A stretch of DNA of 64,000 bases from NCBI GenBank assembly GCA_963576725.1, contig OY755240.1, positions 32,244,620 to 32,308,619 on the forward strand, written 5' to 3'. The notes beneath the pieces were generated by a model, which ran no database searches, had not been told where the DNA came from, and was given only the letters and a program-made list of their open reading frames with translations. The translations under genes and the position numbers were made by a program. Below are positions 10,010 to 20,409 of the stretch, piece after piece. Each line of letters begins with the position of its first letter. The first letter of the stretch is position 1. Origin of the DNA: Azorinus chamasolen (lineage: Eukaryota; Mollusca; Bivalvia; Cardiida; Solecurtidae).

Positions 10010-10465
10010 TCTAGTATAACATATAATATCTAGGATAACATATAATATCTAGGATAACTGTATATATATCTAAGATAGCATATAATATCTAGAATAAAGG
10101 CATATAATATCTACAATAACTAACTGCAATATAATGTCTTAGTTAACATAATATCTACAATAACATAATTATGTCTAGGATAACATACAAATATCTGGGA
10201 TAAATTCATATAATATCTAGGATAACATTATAATACACAGACTAAAAATAAAATATCTAGGATAACATATAATATCTAAGATAACTTCATATATATATCT
10301 AGGATAACATATGTAGATTAACATATAATATCTAGGATAACATATCGAGGGCTTGGTGCAAAACTATTCTAACTCCTTCACAAAGTGAAGGAGTTAGAAT
10401 AGTTTTGCACCAAGCCCTCGATATACTATCTAGGATAACTTCATATAATATCTAGGATAACTGCA
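10010..10465. repeat. Minisatellite, about 20-bp unit
   Basis: Irregular tandem copies of CTAGGATAACATATAATAT. It is interrupted by the palindrome E copy at 10346-10420. Confidence 0.88.
10346..10420. mobile_element. Family E perfect palindrome
   Basis: 36-nt arms (CGAGGGCTTGGTGCAAAACT...) around loop AAA. Flanked on both sides by ATAT (10342-10345 and 10421-10424), a probable 4-bp target duplication. No mismatch in the arms, so young. Confidence 0.88.
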
Positions 10466-10523
10466 AATATATGAATATGAAATCCAGAGATCTAGTTCAT
10501 GCATTGAATAATTTACTTCTGGA

Positions 10524-10980
10524 TTAACCCTTTCAGTGCAGGAAATGAGAAACTAATGTCCTTAGAAAACAGTGTAGACCAAGATGAGAAGACTCAAAGA
10601 GGAGCCCTCTTATCAGGGTCTGTACTGTTTGTCTTGTTACACCTTTCTTTAACCCTTTCCCTCATATAAACGTGTTTTCATGCATTTGCAAACTGAGTAG
10701 ACCCAGATCAGACGGCTCCTAGAGGAGCCGTCTGATCAGGGTCTGCTCTGTTTGCTAATAGAATTTGATAGTTTTGCTTCTTTTCTCTCTAAAATGGCTA
10801 CAATGTTCCACCTTCTCTATTTGATTTAAAACTGTTTAGACCATGAATAGTAAGTAGGTATGGAAATTTGAAATAAATAGAACAGGGAAAGGGTTAAAAC
10901 CCAAATCCCTGAATATTCACCATTAGCTCAACCCGTTTGCACTTTGGAAGAGTCTATTTGAAAATATAGTATCCAACAGG
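10524..10980 (+). mobile_element. Family I (TTAA) MITE split by a B2 MITE
   Basis: TTAACCCTTTCAGTGCAGG, hairpin ACAGTGTAGACC / GGTCTGTACTGT, then TTTCTTTAA, the B2 copy, and resumption AACCCAAATCCCTGAATATTC. The right terminus is eroded. Confidence 0.8.
10649..10897 (+). mobile_element. Family B2 MITE nested in I
   Basis: TTAACCCTTTCCCTCATATA to GGGAAAGGGTTAA. Perfect GACGGCTCC/GGAGCCGTC core, so probably recent. Confidence 0.9.
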
Positions 10981-11027
10981 TGAACTCTTTGGACACTAGT
11001 GGAGATACCAATGTAATTAATTACATA

Positions 11028-11100
11028 TGCAAACAATTTGGATCCAGATGAGATACCGCATGATGTCGTGTCTCATCAGGATCCAAACTGTTTGACAATT
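11028..11100. mobile_element. Family G palindrome
   Basis: GCAAACAATTTGGATCCAGAT opposes ATCAGGATCCAAACTGTTTG. Confidence 0.75.
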
Positions 11101-11530
11101 TGACCATATTTTTTGCAAAGTACAATTAATGACAGATATTTTATTTTAGGAATTGAGGCAGCCGACAACACTGTTGCAGACGAAAACTTACTTAGCGTAC
11201 AAAGAGTTAAACAGATGGAGTGTTGACCATTATCCTGCCAAATGCAACATGGTCTACATTACACACAGCTTGGATCCAGATGAGACACCGACTAACTTCA
11301 TGTTTGTCACTTAGACAATAACGTCCTAAATACATTAAATCAGAGGTCAAGTGAAAAATACAGTATATTGGAATTTTGGCTGACAATTTTCTTTCGGCAG
11401 AATACGGAGCTAAATAACAGCAGTTTATACCCAAATTACCCTGAGTATTCAGACACACAGCCTCCCACTCAACCAGTTCGTTCAGCACAATATATCAGTT
11501 TCGAACCATTTTAGCATCTTTAAATCGGAT
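11101..11530. other. Mostly unassigned intron; G fragment near 11265-11300
   Basis: Only GCTTGGATCCAGATGAGACAC (part of a G arm) is recognisable. Rest shows no coding or repeat signal I could read. Confidence 0.5.
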
Positions 11531-11640
11531 TGACTATTATTACCAGTAGTAGCAAATAGTGAAGACCCTGATCAAATGGCTCCTAAAAATAGGAGCCGTT
11601 TGTTCAGGGTCTTTGCTATTCAACTAAGTCTGTCTGTCCG
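11530..11640. mobile_element. Family L palindrome
   Basis: AGACCCTGATCAAATGGCTCC pairs with GGAGCCGTTTGTTCAGGGTCT, followed by GTCTGTCTGTCCGAGTATTA. Related to copies at 24885 and 54600. Confidence 0.65.
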
Positions 11641-11853
11641 AGTATTAAGGATAATTAGACATTACCTAGGTATAAAAGTAAAAAATTCTAGAACGACTTA
11701 AAGGTATTAGTCTAGGCATCCTAAGGGGTGAGATATCTGCCGGTGGCCAAGCTGTTTCAGATGATTGATTAAACTAAGAATATCTCCCTGTAAACCTAAG
11801 ATTTTTGTCAGAATCTGTTATTTTAGATCATTACTTTCTCCCAATAAGCATAT

Positions 11854-12043
11854 CTAACCCTTTACTCTGTATCTACCCCTCTATTTAACCCTTTACTCTG
11901 TATCTACCCCTCTATTTAACCCTTTACTCTGTATCTACGCCTCTATTTAACCCTTTACTCTGTATCTACCCCTCTATTTAACCCTTTACTCTGTATCTAC
12001 CCCTCTATTTAACCCTTTACTCTGTATCTACGCCTCTATTTAA
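11854..12043 (+). repeat. 31-bp tandem array made of family B termini
   Basis: TTAACCCTTTACTCTGTATC plus 11 bases, starting at 11854, 11885, 11916, 11947, 11978, 12009 and 12040. The seventh start is the true end of the B copy that follows. Confidence 0.95.
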
Positions 12044-12263
12044 CCCTTTACTCTGTATCTACGCCTCTGCAAACAGCAGACCCAGATCAGACGGCTCCTA
12101 TAGGAGCCGTCTGATCAGGGTCTACTCTGTTTGCTTATAATGATATAATATAGATCTGATTCAACAGTTTCTGCCAAAATTTCTTGTGAATATTTGCTAT
12201 TACAACAATTAATCTAATTAATATCCAAGATGTGATTATGTCTTACATGAATATTAATGGAGT
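12040..12263 (+). mobile_element. Family B MITE, full length
   Basis: TTAACCCTTTACTCTGTATC to GGAGTAAAGGGTTAA. Perfect CAGACGGCTCC/GGAGCCGTCTG core. Confidence 0.92.
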
Positions 12264-12345
12264 AAAGGGTTAAAGGCCACCATGCTTTTTAGTCTTTAAC
12301 CCTAAAATTACCTCAAGAATATTCATGTAAGAAATACGGGCATGA

Positions 12346-12545
12346 CAGAGCACCAGATAAATGTGCATACTCAAGTACTAAATTCGTCATTACTCCGCCA
12401 TTTTAACCCTATGTTGTGACCACTCTTTAGAACTGTCTAGAAGACACAATTCTAAAGAGTGGTCACAAGATAGGGTTTGCTGGTGAAATAAAGAAGATAA
12501 TCTTGAAACTATTTTAATTTACACATCTTTATAATCTGGACCTCT
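12346..12545. mobile_element. Family C palindrome
   Basis: AACCCTATGTTGTGACCACTC opposes GAGTGGTCACAAGATAGGGTT, with arm flanks ACAGAGCACCAGATAAATGTG and ATTTACACATCTTTATAATC. Confidence 0.8.
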
Positions 12546-12579
12546 GGATATTAAAGAACTGAATTTCTATTGCAATATA

Positions 12580-12758
12580 ATTATGAATAAATAACTTTTT
12601 GGCCTTGGCAGAAAGCATAGAATCCGATCTAAATAATTCCACATAATAAACAGAGTTAGACCCTGATCAGACAGGAGTCCTACAGGAGATGTCTGATTTG
12701 GGTTTAATCCATTTTCAAAAGGCGTTGCAAAAGGTGTATCTATGAGGTAAAGGTTTAA
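12580..12758 (-). mobile_element. Family B MITE, left end short
   Basis: TTGGCCTTGGCAGAAAGC, diverged core CAGGAGTCCTACAGGAGATG, end GAGGTAAAGGTTTAA shared with the A copy. Confidence 0.72.
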
Positions 12759-12988
12759 CCCTTTCCTCCATAGGCTATTTTTAGACCTAACTTCTTTGAA
12801 TGAATCTACCGAAAAGGAGCATTTACTAAAGAAGAGTAAAATTTTAGAATTTTGTAGTTGGAAACCAATGTGATAAATAGAGCATTTGCTCCTATAGGAG
12901 CAAAATTAATGCTCTATATATCACAATGGTTTCAAGAAGTGGTTATTACCGAGGCGTAGAAAGGCGTATTTATGGAGGAAAGGGTTAA
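12755..12988 (+). mobile_element. Family A MITE, full length
   Basis: TTAACCCTTTCCTCCATAGG to GGAAAGGGTTAA. Four extra bases (AATT) lie within the right arm. Confidence 0.9.
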
Positions 12989-13253
12989 GAAATGGTATCT
13001 ACTTCAAAAAATCTCAATTCAAAGGATCAAATACTGACAATTAGTCTATCCTCTGGTCATCCCCGAGAGATTTTACTATTTATAAATGACATTTGATGCC
13101 TTTCCGTGTTACAAAAATCTTAAAAATAGCTTTTACTGCAGAAACAGACTCCTCCATTAATGTTGAATCATGACCTCAACCACATGTAAAACATGCAGAA
13201 AGCCAAATTTAATTCCTGACCTTTGCTTTGTGAAAAAATATTTGGGGGTCTGC

Positions 13254-13457
13254 TTAACCCCTAACCTGTTGAATAATTACAACTGGCCCCTCCATTTCTG
13301 AATATTAAATAAACAAAAAATTGTATCAATATATTTCACTGAAGAAAATGATTTGTATGGTACACAGTGCAGACCCTGATCCCACAGGAGACCTTTGATC
13401 AGGGTCTGCACTGTTTGCAAATGTTTTGTATATTCAGTTCCTGCACTTTAAGTGTTA
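13254..13457 (+). mobile_element. Family M (TTAA) MITE
   Basis: TTAACCCCTAACCTGTTGAA to CTTTAAGTGTTAA, with hairpin AGTGCAGACCCTGATC / GATCAGGGTCTGCACT. Second copy at 43575. Confidence 0.72.
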
Positions 13458-13625
13458 AAATACATTCCCTTCAATACCTGTAAGAGTTTTTCTTACACTT
13501 CTGATTTCTTTTTTGTTTGTTTTTTTCTTAACCATATCGACGTCTGTTTTGATATAAAGGCAATTATGCATTCTACATTAGACATCAAAGATTGCAAACA
13601 ATTCACACTCAGATTGGTCTCAAGT

Positions 13626-13854
13626 TTAACCCTTTCCTCCATAAATACACCTTTTTACGCCTCTGTAAAAGTCACTTTATGAAACCATTTTAATAAATAG
13701 AGCATTTGCTCCTATAGGAGCAAACGCTCTATTTATCACAATCATTTAAAACTACAAAATTCTAAAAATCTCCATTTCTCTAGTTAATGCACCTTTTTGG
13801 TAGATTTATTCAAAGTGGTTGGATCTAAAGATAGCCTATGAGGGAATGGGTTAA
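13626..13854 (-). mobile_element. Family A MITE, full length
   Basis: TTAACCCTTTCCTCCATAAA to GAGGGAATGGGTTAA. Confidence 0.9.
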
Positions 13855-13908
13855 AGTATCCCTCTGATCATGATCTGCATTGTTTGCCATTCAGAATCCT
13901 ACCATAAA

Positions 13909-14051
13909 TTCAGCCCTTTATTCCATCAAATACACCTTTCTATGCCTTTGCAAACAGAGTAGACCCAGATCAGACAGCTCCCGATATGATTCGAATTAAT
14001 ATTCATGATGTCATTATTTGTTACATGAATATTCACTGTGTAAAGGGTTAA
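13909..14051 (+). mobile_element. Family B MITE, internally deleted
   Basis: TTCAGCCCTTTATTCCATC and GTGTAAAGGGTTAA ends. The deletion runs from the left hairpin arm (CAGACAGCTCCC) to the TAATATTCATGATG tail. Confidence 0.78.
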
Positions 14052-14318
14052 TCCTTTTCATACTGAACTTTACCATAATCAATGACTGCTCATTCCACTC
14101 TGAATGGATTAACCCATGGAAAGATGAATATTCAAAATGGTATGGCCCATCCGTATTTATCTATAGAGTCTATTCATTATGAAAGCTTCAATTTACAAGA
14201 GAATTTTGAATCACAGTGCAGACCCTGAGGTGCGCTCTGATCTTGATCTGCACTGTTTACAAATGCCAGTACACTTATTTTCTATATACAGTCCACTCAT
14301 TTACCACATTCAAAAGGT
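14052..14318. repeat. Family N remnants
   Basis: CCTTTTCATACTGAACTTTAC and a small hairpin ACAGTGCAGACCC / GATCTGCACTGTTTAC. Boundaries unclear. Confidence 0.5.
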
Positions 14319-14573
14319 TTAACCATTTCCTTCATACAAACGCCTTTTCACATGTTTGCAAACAGAGTAGACCTAGATCAGACGGCTCCTATATGAGCTG
14401 TCTGATCAATGTCTGCTCTGTTTGCTTATGACATGATATAGATGAGATTCTACAATTTTTGTTAGAGCAAAAACTTTCCTTGGCAATCTTATACAGGTAT
14501 CATGAAAATTCAGCTAGTAAATATTCATGATATCATTATTTCTTACAATAACACTGAACAGAGAAATAGTTAA
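14319..14573 (+). mobile_element. Family B MITE
   Basis: TTAACCATTTCCTTCATAC to GAGAAATAGTTAA. Hairpin CAGACGGCTCC / GAGCTGTCTG. Confidence 0.82.
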
Positions 14574-15187
14574 AGCATTTCATGACAACAATTGACCTTT
14601 TATCGCGTTTATATGATTCAACAGCATATTCTTTGAGAACTACTTTGAGAGCTACTTGACATTTAAATGTTTATTTCTGTAAATATTTAACTTTTACACT
14701 GCATCTCAGAAGTACCATATTTTATCACATTTTCTGTGGGTTGTTGGTGCTAGTTACTAGCAGGAACATATCACACTTATTGTTGTCCAAGGCATTTGTA
14801 CAATCTTTATTTCAATTCTAGGACGTTTGTCCCTCGGACATATTGCCCATGTCATGACAGAATTTGACCCATGCAATTTTGCCAATTTCCCCCTTCATCT
14901 AGGACATTAGAATTCAGCTTAACAATATTCATGATGTCATTATTTCTTGCATGAATGTTCAGCAGAGAAGGTAAACGAGGTTTTTACTTATGTCATTGCA
15001 AATATCTTACGGCAAGATGGTTTGTCCTACTTATTAACTCTTGGCCCAGTAATTAATTATTTTCCAAGAAAACTTCCCAACAAGACTATTTCATTCTTTG
15101 CATGCTAATCACTTTTTTATCTGCATTATCTGTCATCTGTTGCAATTCTGATTATCTTTATTTTTCCCTCATTGTTCCTTTATATGC
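14574..15187. other. Largely unassigned intron; short B tail at 14911-14973
   Basis: Apart from AATATTCATGATGTCATTAT and its flank (a B tail), nothing repeat-like or exon-like is recognised. Confidence 0.5.
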
Positions 15188-15412
15188 TTAACCCTTTACT
15201 CCATGAATATTCATGCAAGGAATAGTGACACCATGCATATTTAATGAGTTGAATTCTTATGACACTAGCAGTGTTAGTCACTGCAGGGACTAATGAATCA
15301 GATCTATATCATATCATAAGCAAACAGAGCAGACCTGGATCAGACTGCTCCTACAGGAGCAGTCTGATCTGGGTCTACTCTGTCTGCAAAGGCATATGGA
15401 GTAAAGGGTTAA
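15188..15412 (-). mobile_element. Family B MITE, full length
   Basis: TTAACCCTTTACTCCATGAA to GGAGTAAAGGGTTAA. Perfect core CAGACTGCTCC/GGAGCAGTCTG. A second copy of the right-end segment (AGAAAGGCATATTTATGG) follows to 15450. Confidence 0.88.
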
Positions 15413-15598
15413 AGTGAATAGAAAGGCATATTTATGGAGTAAAGTGACAAGAAATGCAGTTTGATTGTCAACAGTTTGTACCTAGATGAGATAACTCACA
15501 AAACTGCCACTAACGAGTAGTTAATTTTTTCATATTCCATCAACAGTTTCAAAACTCTTGATTAGTATATGAGCTAGTAGGTGTTATACTCTACTCAC

Positions 15599-15660
15599 CT
15601 TTGTAGACTTTTTTCGAATATTCTGCCTCGCAATGAATTTCGTATTTCTTCTAAATATGG
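15599..15660 (-). CDS. GRK2: GRK2 exon: RGS-homology domain, PYLEEI segment
   Basis: The 62-nt exon starts in phase 0 after acceptor TTTTTCAG and ends with two bases of a split codon before donor GTGAG. It reads PYLEEIRNSLRGRIFEKSLQ, equivalent to vertebrate GRK2 [20 protein letters not shown]. The split codon AG|T gives Ser, as in GRK2 (ESDKF). A family A MITE starts 175 bp upstream of the acceptor. The exon is too short for ORF finders and was found by reading the minus strand for splice sites. Confidence 0.92.
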
Positions 15661-15834
15661 CTGAAAAATAGAAAACAAAATATTTAGATCACTAAACAGT
15701 GAAGAGGTCTACAGTTGTTTTTGCACAGCTTTCGTTAACGTATACAATACAGTTGACCTGTTCTAAACAATTTACAGAATCTCTGGACTTACATCATGGC
15801 ATATAAACACAGGAGTGTTTGTATTTAACCCTTT

Positions 15835-16053
15835 CCTCCATACGCTATTTTTAGACCCAACCTCTTTGAATGAATCTACCCAAAAGGAGCATTTACTAGA
15901 GAAAAGGAAACTTTTAGAATTTTGTAGTTTGAAACCATTGTGATAAATAGAGCATTTGCTCCTATTGGAGCAAATGCTCTATTTATCACAATGGTTTCAA
16001 GAAGTGATCATTACAGAGGCATAGAAAGGCGTATTTATGGAGGAAAGGATTAA
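15835..16053 (+). mobile_element. Family A MITE, full length
   Basis: TTAACCCTTTCCTCCATACG to GGAGGAAAGGATTAA. Near-perfect palindrome. Lies 174 bp upstream of a GRK2 acceptor. A B fragment (GCAGAAACTGCAGAATCAGA) follows. Confidence 0.9.
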
Positions 16054-16087
16054 CCTTGGCAGAAACTGCAGAATCAGATCTATATAA

Positions 16088-17836
16088 TTAACCCATTTCC
16101 TCATAGGTTATTTTTAGACCCAACCTCTTTGAATTATGGGAGCATTTACTAGAACAAGAGCTGTCACAATCACGTAACAAATACCCCCAAAGGATATCAC
16201 TGACACTAAAGCCTGGGTCATGTATATATGCCTGGACCATATCGTATTTTGAAGAAGCCTATTTGTGCTAAGCTATTTCAATAATGTTTTATGTAAAACA
16301 ATACTTAAGGAAACAGAAACATATATAGAAATAGACTCATTCTTTTTAACTTTGACCCCCGATTGTGACCATGACCTTTGAGAAGGAACCTGGTTATTTT
16401 CGCGACACGCATCATCTCAAGGTGGTGAACATTAAATTCGTGTATATAGGAGTTACAGAGCAGACACCATAAAATGTTCCTGAATTTTTAACTTTGACCA
16501 GACTGTGACCTTGATCTTTGAGACAGGAACCTGGTTCTTTTTTTAAACACATCGTATCAAGGTGGTGAATATTTGTACCAAGTTACTGTGAAATCCACTC
16601 ATGTATGTAGGAGTTACAGAGCAGACACAACAAAATTGCCCCCTTTTTTAACGTTGACCCCAGATTGTGACCTTGACCTTTGAGATAGAAACCTGGTTCT
16701 TTTTCGAGACAAATTGTCTCAAGGTGGTGAACATTTGTACCAAGTTATTTTATATCCAGTCATGTATGTAGGAGTTACGGAGTGGGCACGGTAAAATTTC
16801 TCCCATTTTTTAACTTTGACCCGATTGTGACCTTGACCTTTTAGATAGGAACCTGATTCTTTTTTTTGCAACACATTGTCTCAAGGTGGTGAACATTTGT
16901 ACCAGGTTACTGTGAAATCCACTCATGTATGTTGGAGTTACAGAGTGGACACAACAAAATTTCCCCATTTTTAAATTTTGACCCGATAGTAACCTTGACC
17001 TTTGAGACAGGAACCTGGTTATTTATCGCGACACATTGTCTCAAGGTGGTGAACAGTTGTACCAGCTTACTTTGAAATCCACTGAAGTATGTAAGAGTTG
17101 CAGAGCGAACATGACAAAATGGTCCCATTTTTTAACTTTGACCACAGATTGTGACCTTGACCTTTGAGACAGAAACCTGGTTCTATTTTGCGACACATGG
17201 TCTCAAGATGGTGAACCTTAATACCAAGTTACTTTGAAATCCATCCATGTATGTAGGAGTTACAGGACGGACACGACAAAATTTCCCCCTTTTTTACCTT
17301 TGACCCTGGATTGTGACCTTGACCTTTTAGATAGGAACCTGGTTGTTTTTCGCGACACATCATCTTAAGCTGATGAACATTAATTTTGTACCAAGTTATT
17401 TTAAAATCCACCCATGTATGTAGGAGTTACAGAGCGGAAACGAAGTGGGACTAACAGACACGACAGTGCGATTACTATATATATATATGCCTCCCTTTGG
17501 AGGCATAAAAAAGAAAAAATTAATAAGTGTAGTAGTTTTGAAACATTGTAATAAAAAGATCATTTGCTCCTATAGAGCAAATGCTCCCATAGCTGAAGCT
17601 GAGGCTCTCCAATAAGGAAAAGTTTTTTGGAAATGAAGGAGATGCGTTGTCCTGATTTTATATCTGCTTATATCTTCGTTCTATTAAAACTTCTACCTCA
17701 AAACAGGGAGAAGTCAGTAAGGTTAGGGAGATTTTTTCTTCAAAACTGCCCTCTTGCTTTAAGCACTGGCTCTATTTACCAAAATGGTTTAAAAAAGTGA
17801 CATTTACAATGACATCAGTATAAGGGAATGGGTTAA
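16088..17836 (+). mobile_element. Family A MITE opened by two insertions
   Basis: TTAACCCATTTCCTCATAGG ... ACTAGA (to 16152), resumes GAAAAAATTAATAAGTG at 17513. It is interrupted again inside the hairpin (17589-17770, unidentified 180 bp), and closes AAGGGAATGGGTTAA. Confidence 0.82.
16153..17512 (+). mobile_element. HP element with about 8 core repeats
   Basis: AACAAGAGCTGTCACAATC start. The core unit of about 130 bp holds CTTGACCTTTGAGA, AGGAACCTGGTT, CTCAAGGTGGTGAACATT and TGTATGTAGGAGTTACAGA. It ends GACACGACAG, hairpin GCCTCCCTTTGGAGGC and ATAAAAAA. Small reading frames in it are repeat artefacts. Confidence 0.85.
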
Positions 17837-17939
17837 ATAAGCATTACAAGCAGACCCTGATCAGACAGCAAAATAAATCTACTGGAGTTATCTGATCTAG
17901 CTGGGTCAGTGCCATTTGCAAAGCCATACAAAGTGTTAA
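17836..17939 (-). repeat. Family B hairpin fragment
   Basis: ACAAGCAGACCCTGATCAGAC and GTTATCTGATCTAGCTGGGT arms only. Confidence 0.55.
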
Positions 17940-18115
17940 CCCATTACCTCATAGGCTATTTTTCAATCCAACCTCTTTGAATAAATCTACCAAAAAGGAG
18001 CATTTACTAGAGAAAAGGAAAAGTTTAGAATTGTGTAGTTTTAAAACCAATGTGATAAATAGAGCAAATGCTCTATTTATCACAATGGTTTCAAACAGGG
18101 ACTTAAGGCTTAATT
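17936..18115 (+). mobile_element. Family A MITE, right end lost, short loop
   Basis: TTAACCCATTACCTCATAGG to TGGTTTCAAACAGGGACTTAA. The hairpin lacks the GCATTT...GGAG segment. Confidence 0.8.
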
Positions 18116-18212
18116 ATTAGCATATTTAATCCCAGCTTCAAATGACTGGTAACTGTGACATCAGCAATTAACTCTTTGACTGACGTTGTGCTGATTTAAA
18201 GCTTTCTGTTTT

Positions 18213-18392
18213 GAATCTCTATAACAGCCACTAAATTGAGTTAATTAGTTGGTATTTTGGGCAGGTGGCTGTTTAAAGCAATGTGAAAGTAACAGAATGC
18301 TTCTATACTTTCACCTTGCTTTAAGCAGCCACCTGCCTTTAACACAAAATACTTGATGCAATATAGTGGCCATTATAGAGATTTTACTGTAC
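18213..18392. mobile_element. Family D (TA) palindrome
   Basis: CTCTATAACAGCCACTAAATT against GGCCATTATAGAG, with GGCAGGTGGCTG / CAGCCACCTGCC and GAAAGTAACAGAATGC. Confidence 0.82.
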
Positions 18393-18440
18393 CTCTTGAA
18401 CTGATGAATATTCATGTAAGAAATAATATCTGTATGAATA

Positions 18441-18689
18441 TCAACCATTTACGCCATAAATACACTTTTCCATGCCTTTGCAAACAGAGAAGACTGATCA
18501 GATGGCTCCTATAGGAGCCATCTGATCAGGGTCTACTCTGTTTGCTTATGAAATAAAATAGATATAATGCTACAGTTTCTACTATGGCAAAAACGCCTGT
18601 GGCCATGAGCCATTTTAAAACTTGATCTCATTAATATCCAAGGCATTATTATAATTTCTCTAAGGAATATCCATGGAGTAAAGGTTTAA
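18441..18689 (+). mobile_element. Family B MITE
   Basis: TCAACCATTTACGCCATAAA to GGAGTAAAGGTTTAA. Perfect GATGGCTCC/GGAGCCATC core. A B left-end scrap precedes it (18400-18440). Confidence 0.85.
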
Positions 18690-18760
18690 TAAAGAACATG
18701 TTCTGCTCAGAAATACTGAGATCTTGATAGATAAATCGTAACAGCTGTGAGCATACACTT

Positions 18761-19004
18761 TTACACCTTTCCCTGTTCATTATTTATGTAAGAAGTAATG
18801 ATACCATGACTATTTATAAGCTGACTTTTCATAATGTAAAATTTAAGGGGATTTTTTCGACAGAAGCTGTAGAATCAGACCTACATAATGTCATATGCAA
18901 ACAGAGCAGACCAAAATCAGACGGCTCCTATAGGAACCATCTGATCAGGGTCTACGCTGTTTGCAAATGCATGAAAAGGCCATTTATATGAAGTAAAGAG
19001 TTTA
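18761..19004 (-). mobile_element. Family B MITE
   Basis: TTACACCTTTCCCTGTTC to AAGTAAAGAGTTTAC. Hairpin CAGACGGCTCC / GGAACCATCTG. Confidence 0.8.
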
Positions 19005-19087
19005 CTATTCTAGCAGCTGCTAGTCCTGATCTACACAGTTCTCTAAAACTCAACTGACACAATATCTCGCAGAAAATATATGTCTTC

Positions 19088-19348
19088 TTAACCCTTTACC
19101 TGTGTTCACTTATAATTTATGGAAGAAATCAATGACTCCATTAATATAAATTAAGATTATTTTTTATAATGACGTGACTTTTACGCAGAAACTGCACAAT
19201 CAGATCAATATTATACCATAAGCAAACACTAAGCAGACCCAGATCAGAGGGCTCCTATAGGAGCTGTCGAGTTGGGTCTACTCAATTCTACTCATTTGAT
19301 TTGGGTTTGCAAATGCATCAAAAAGCGTTTATATGAGGGAAAGGGTTA
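19088..19348 (-). mobile_element. Family B MITE with duplicated right arm
   Basis: TTAACCCTTTACCTGTGTTC to GAGGGAAAGGGTTAA. GTTGGGTCTACTCAATTC is followed by a second arm-like TTTGATTTGGGTTTGC. Confidence 0.78.
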
Positions 19349-19400
19349 AACTTTACTTACTTGCGATTCAGCCCAGTTTTGGGGGAACTACAGACCAAAT

Positions 19401-19475
19401 GCCAATCAGCTTGAATCCTGATCAGGTGCTGAGTTACTCCGCGTCTCATCTGGATCCAAGCTGTTTGCAAATGAC
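19401..19475. mobile_element. Family G palindrome
   Basis: AGCTTGAATCCTGATCAGGTG opposes CATCTGGATCCAAGCTGTTTG. Confidence 0.65.
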
Positions 19476-19515
19476 AACTTGGTCGCTATTGACAGGATAA
19501 GTCTTAATACAGTCC

Positions 19516-19694
19516 CTCTAATATGGAGAGTGGAACATAGTAGCCACTTTAGAAAGTAAAGAAACAGAACTATCAAATTCCATTAGCAAACAGAGCAAAC
19601 CCTGATCAGACGGCTCCTATAGGAGTCATCTGATCTGGGTCTTCTGTGTTTGCAAATGTGTGAAAATGCATTTATATATGAAGGAAAGGGTTAA
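19516..19694 (-). mobile_element. Family B2 MITE, left end lost
   Basis: ATGGAGAGTGGAACATAGTAG through CAGACGGCTCC hairpin to GGAAAGGGTTAA. A (GA)8-type run lies at 19741-19757. Confidence 0.78.
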
Positions 19695-20179
19695 TAATAG
19701 TCTAAGTGCATGTTTGCAGTGCTGACAAGACAGACAGATAAGAGAGAGAGAGAGAGAAATACTGATAAACAAATACAAAACACATACTAGGCATACAGCA
19801 GATACACAACATAGCTCTGAATGCAAATTTTGCAGTTGCCATGACAACCTATCCTAATATATTGACATTTTCTAGCACATCAATTTTTCAATCATATGAC
19901 GGGCAAAATATTATTCATTTCATGTGTCAATTAACACTAATGTAGCTAATGAAAAACACTACTATTACTAGTCCTTTCCACACTAGCAGCAAATTCATGC
20001 TGACCTTCAAGTCCATACAAGTTGTCCTGGCTAAATTGATGTCTCGTCAGTATACACACAATTTGACACCCCGTTTCTGATTTTTTTTTGCAGAGAAGTG
20101 GATACATCAGTAATGAATAAATGAAGCAGACTACATTTTTGGTATTTAGATTGCTTGGCATGATGACAGCAAAGCAATA
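19695..20179. other. Unassigned intron with short GA microsatellite
   Basis: AGAGAGAGAGAGAG at 19742. Otherwise no recognised repeat or exon. Confidence 0.5.
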
Positions 20180-20265
20180 GATAAAGGTGCGAATCAGCAT
20201 TTTTCAACCAAACCTTATGTTGCCTCGAAGAGACGATCACAGCATAAGGTTTAATGGTTTAATTG
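20180..20265. repeat. Family C remnant
   Basis: AAACCTTATGTTGCCTCGAAG / CACAGCATAAGGTTTAATGG, a shortened C hairpin with GATAAAGGTGCG flank. Confidence 0.55.
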
Positions 20266-20298
20266 AGAAAAAGATGTTATTCTTGAACATGTTTTTAT

Positions 20299-20376
20299 TT
20301 AACCCTTTCCCCCATAAATACGCCTTTCTATCCTTCTGTAAAAATCACCTGTTGAAACCTATGAGGGAATGGGTTA
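20299..20376 (-). mobile_element. Family A solo-ends derivative (78 bp)
   Basis: TTAACCCTTTCCCCCATAAA ... CACCTGTTGAAACC joins directly to TATGAGGGAATGGGTTAA. The whole core is deleted while both ends remain. Confidence 0.85.
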
Positions 20377-20409
20377 AGCATTTGATCTGGCCTCTGTGAT
20401 AGTTTATTG

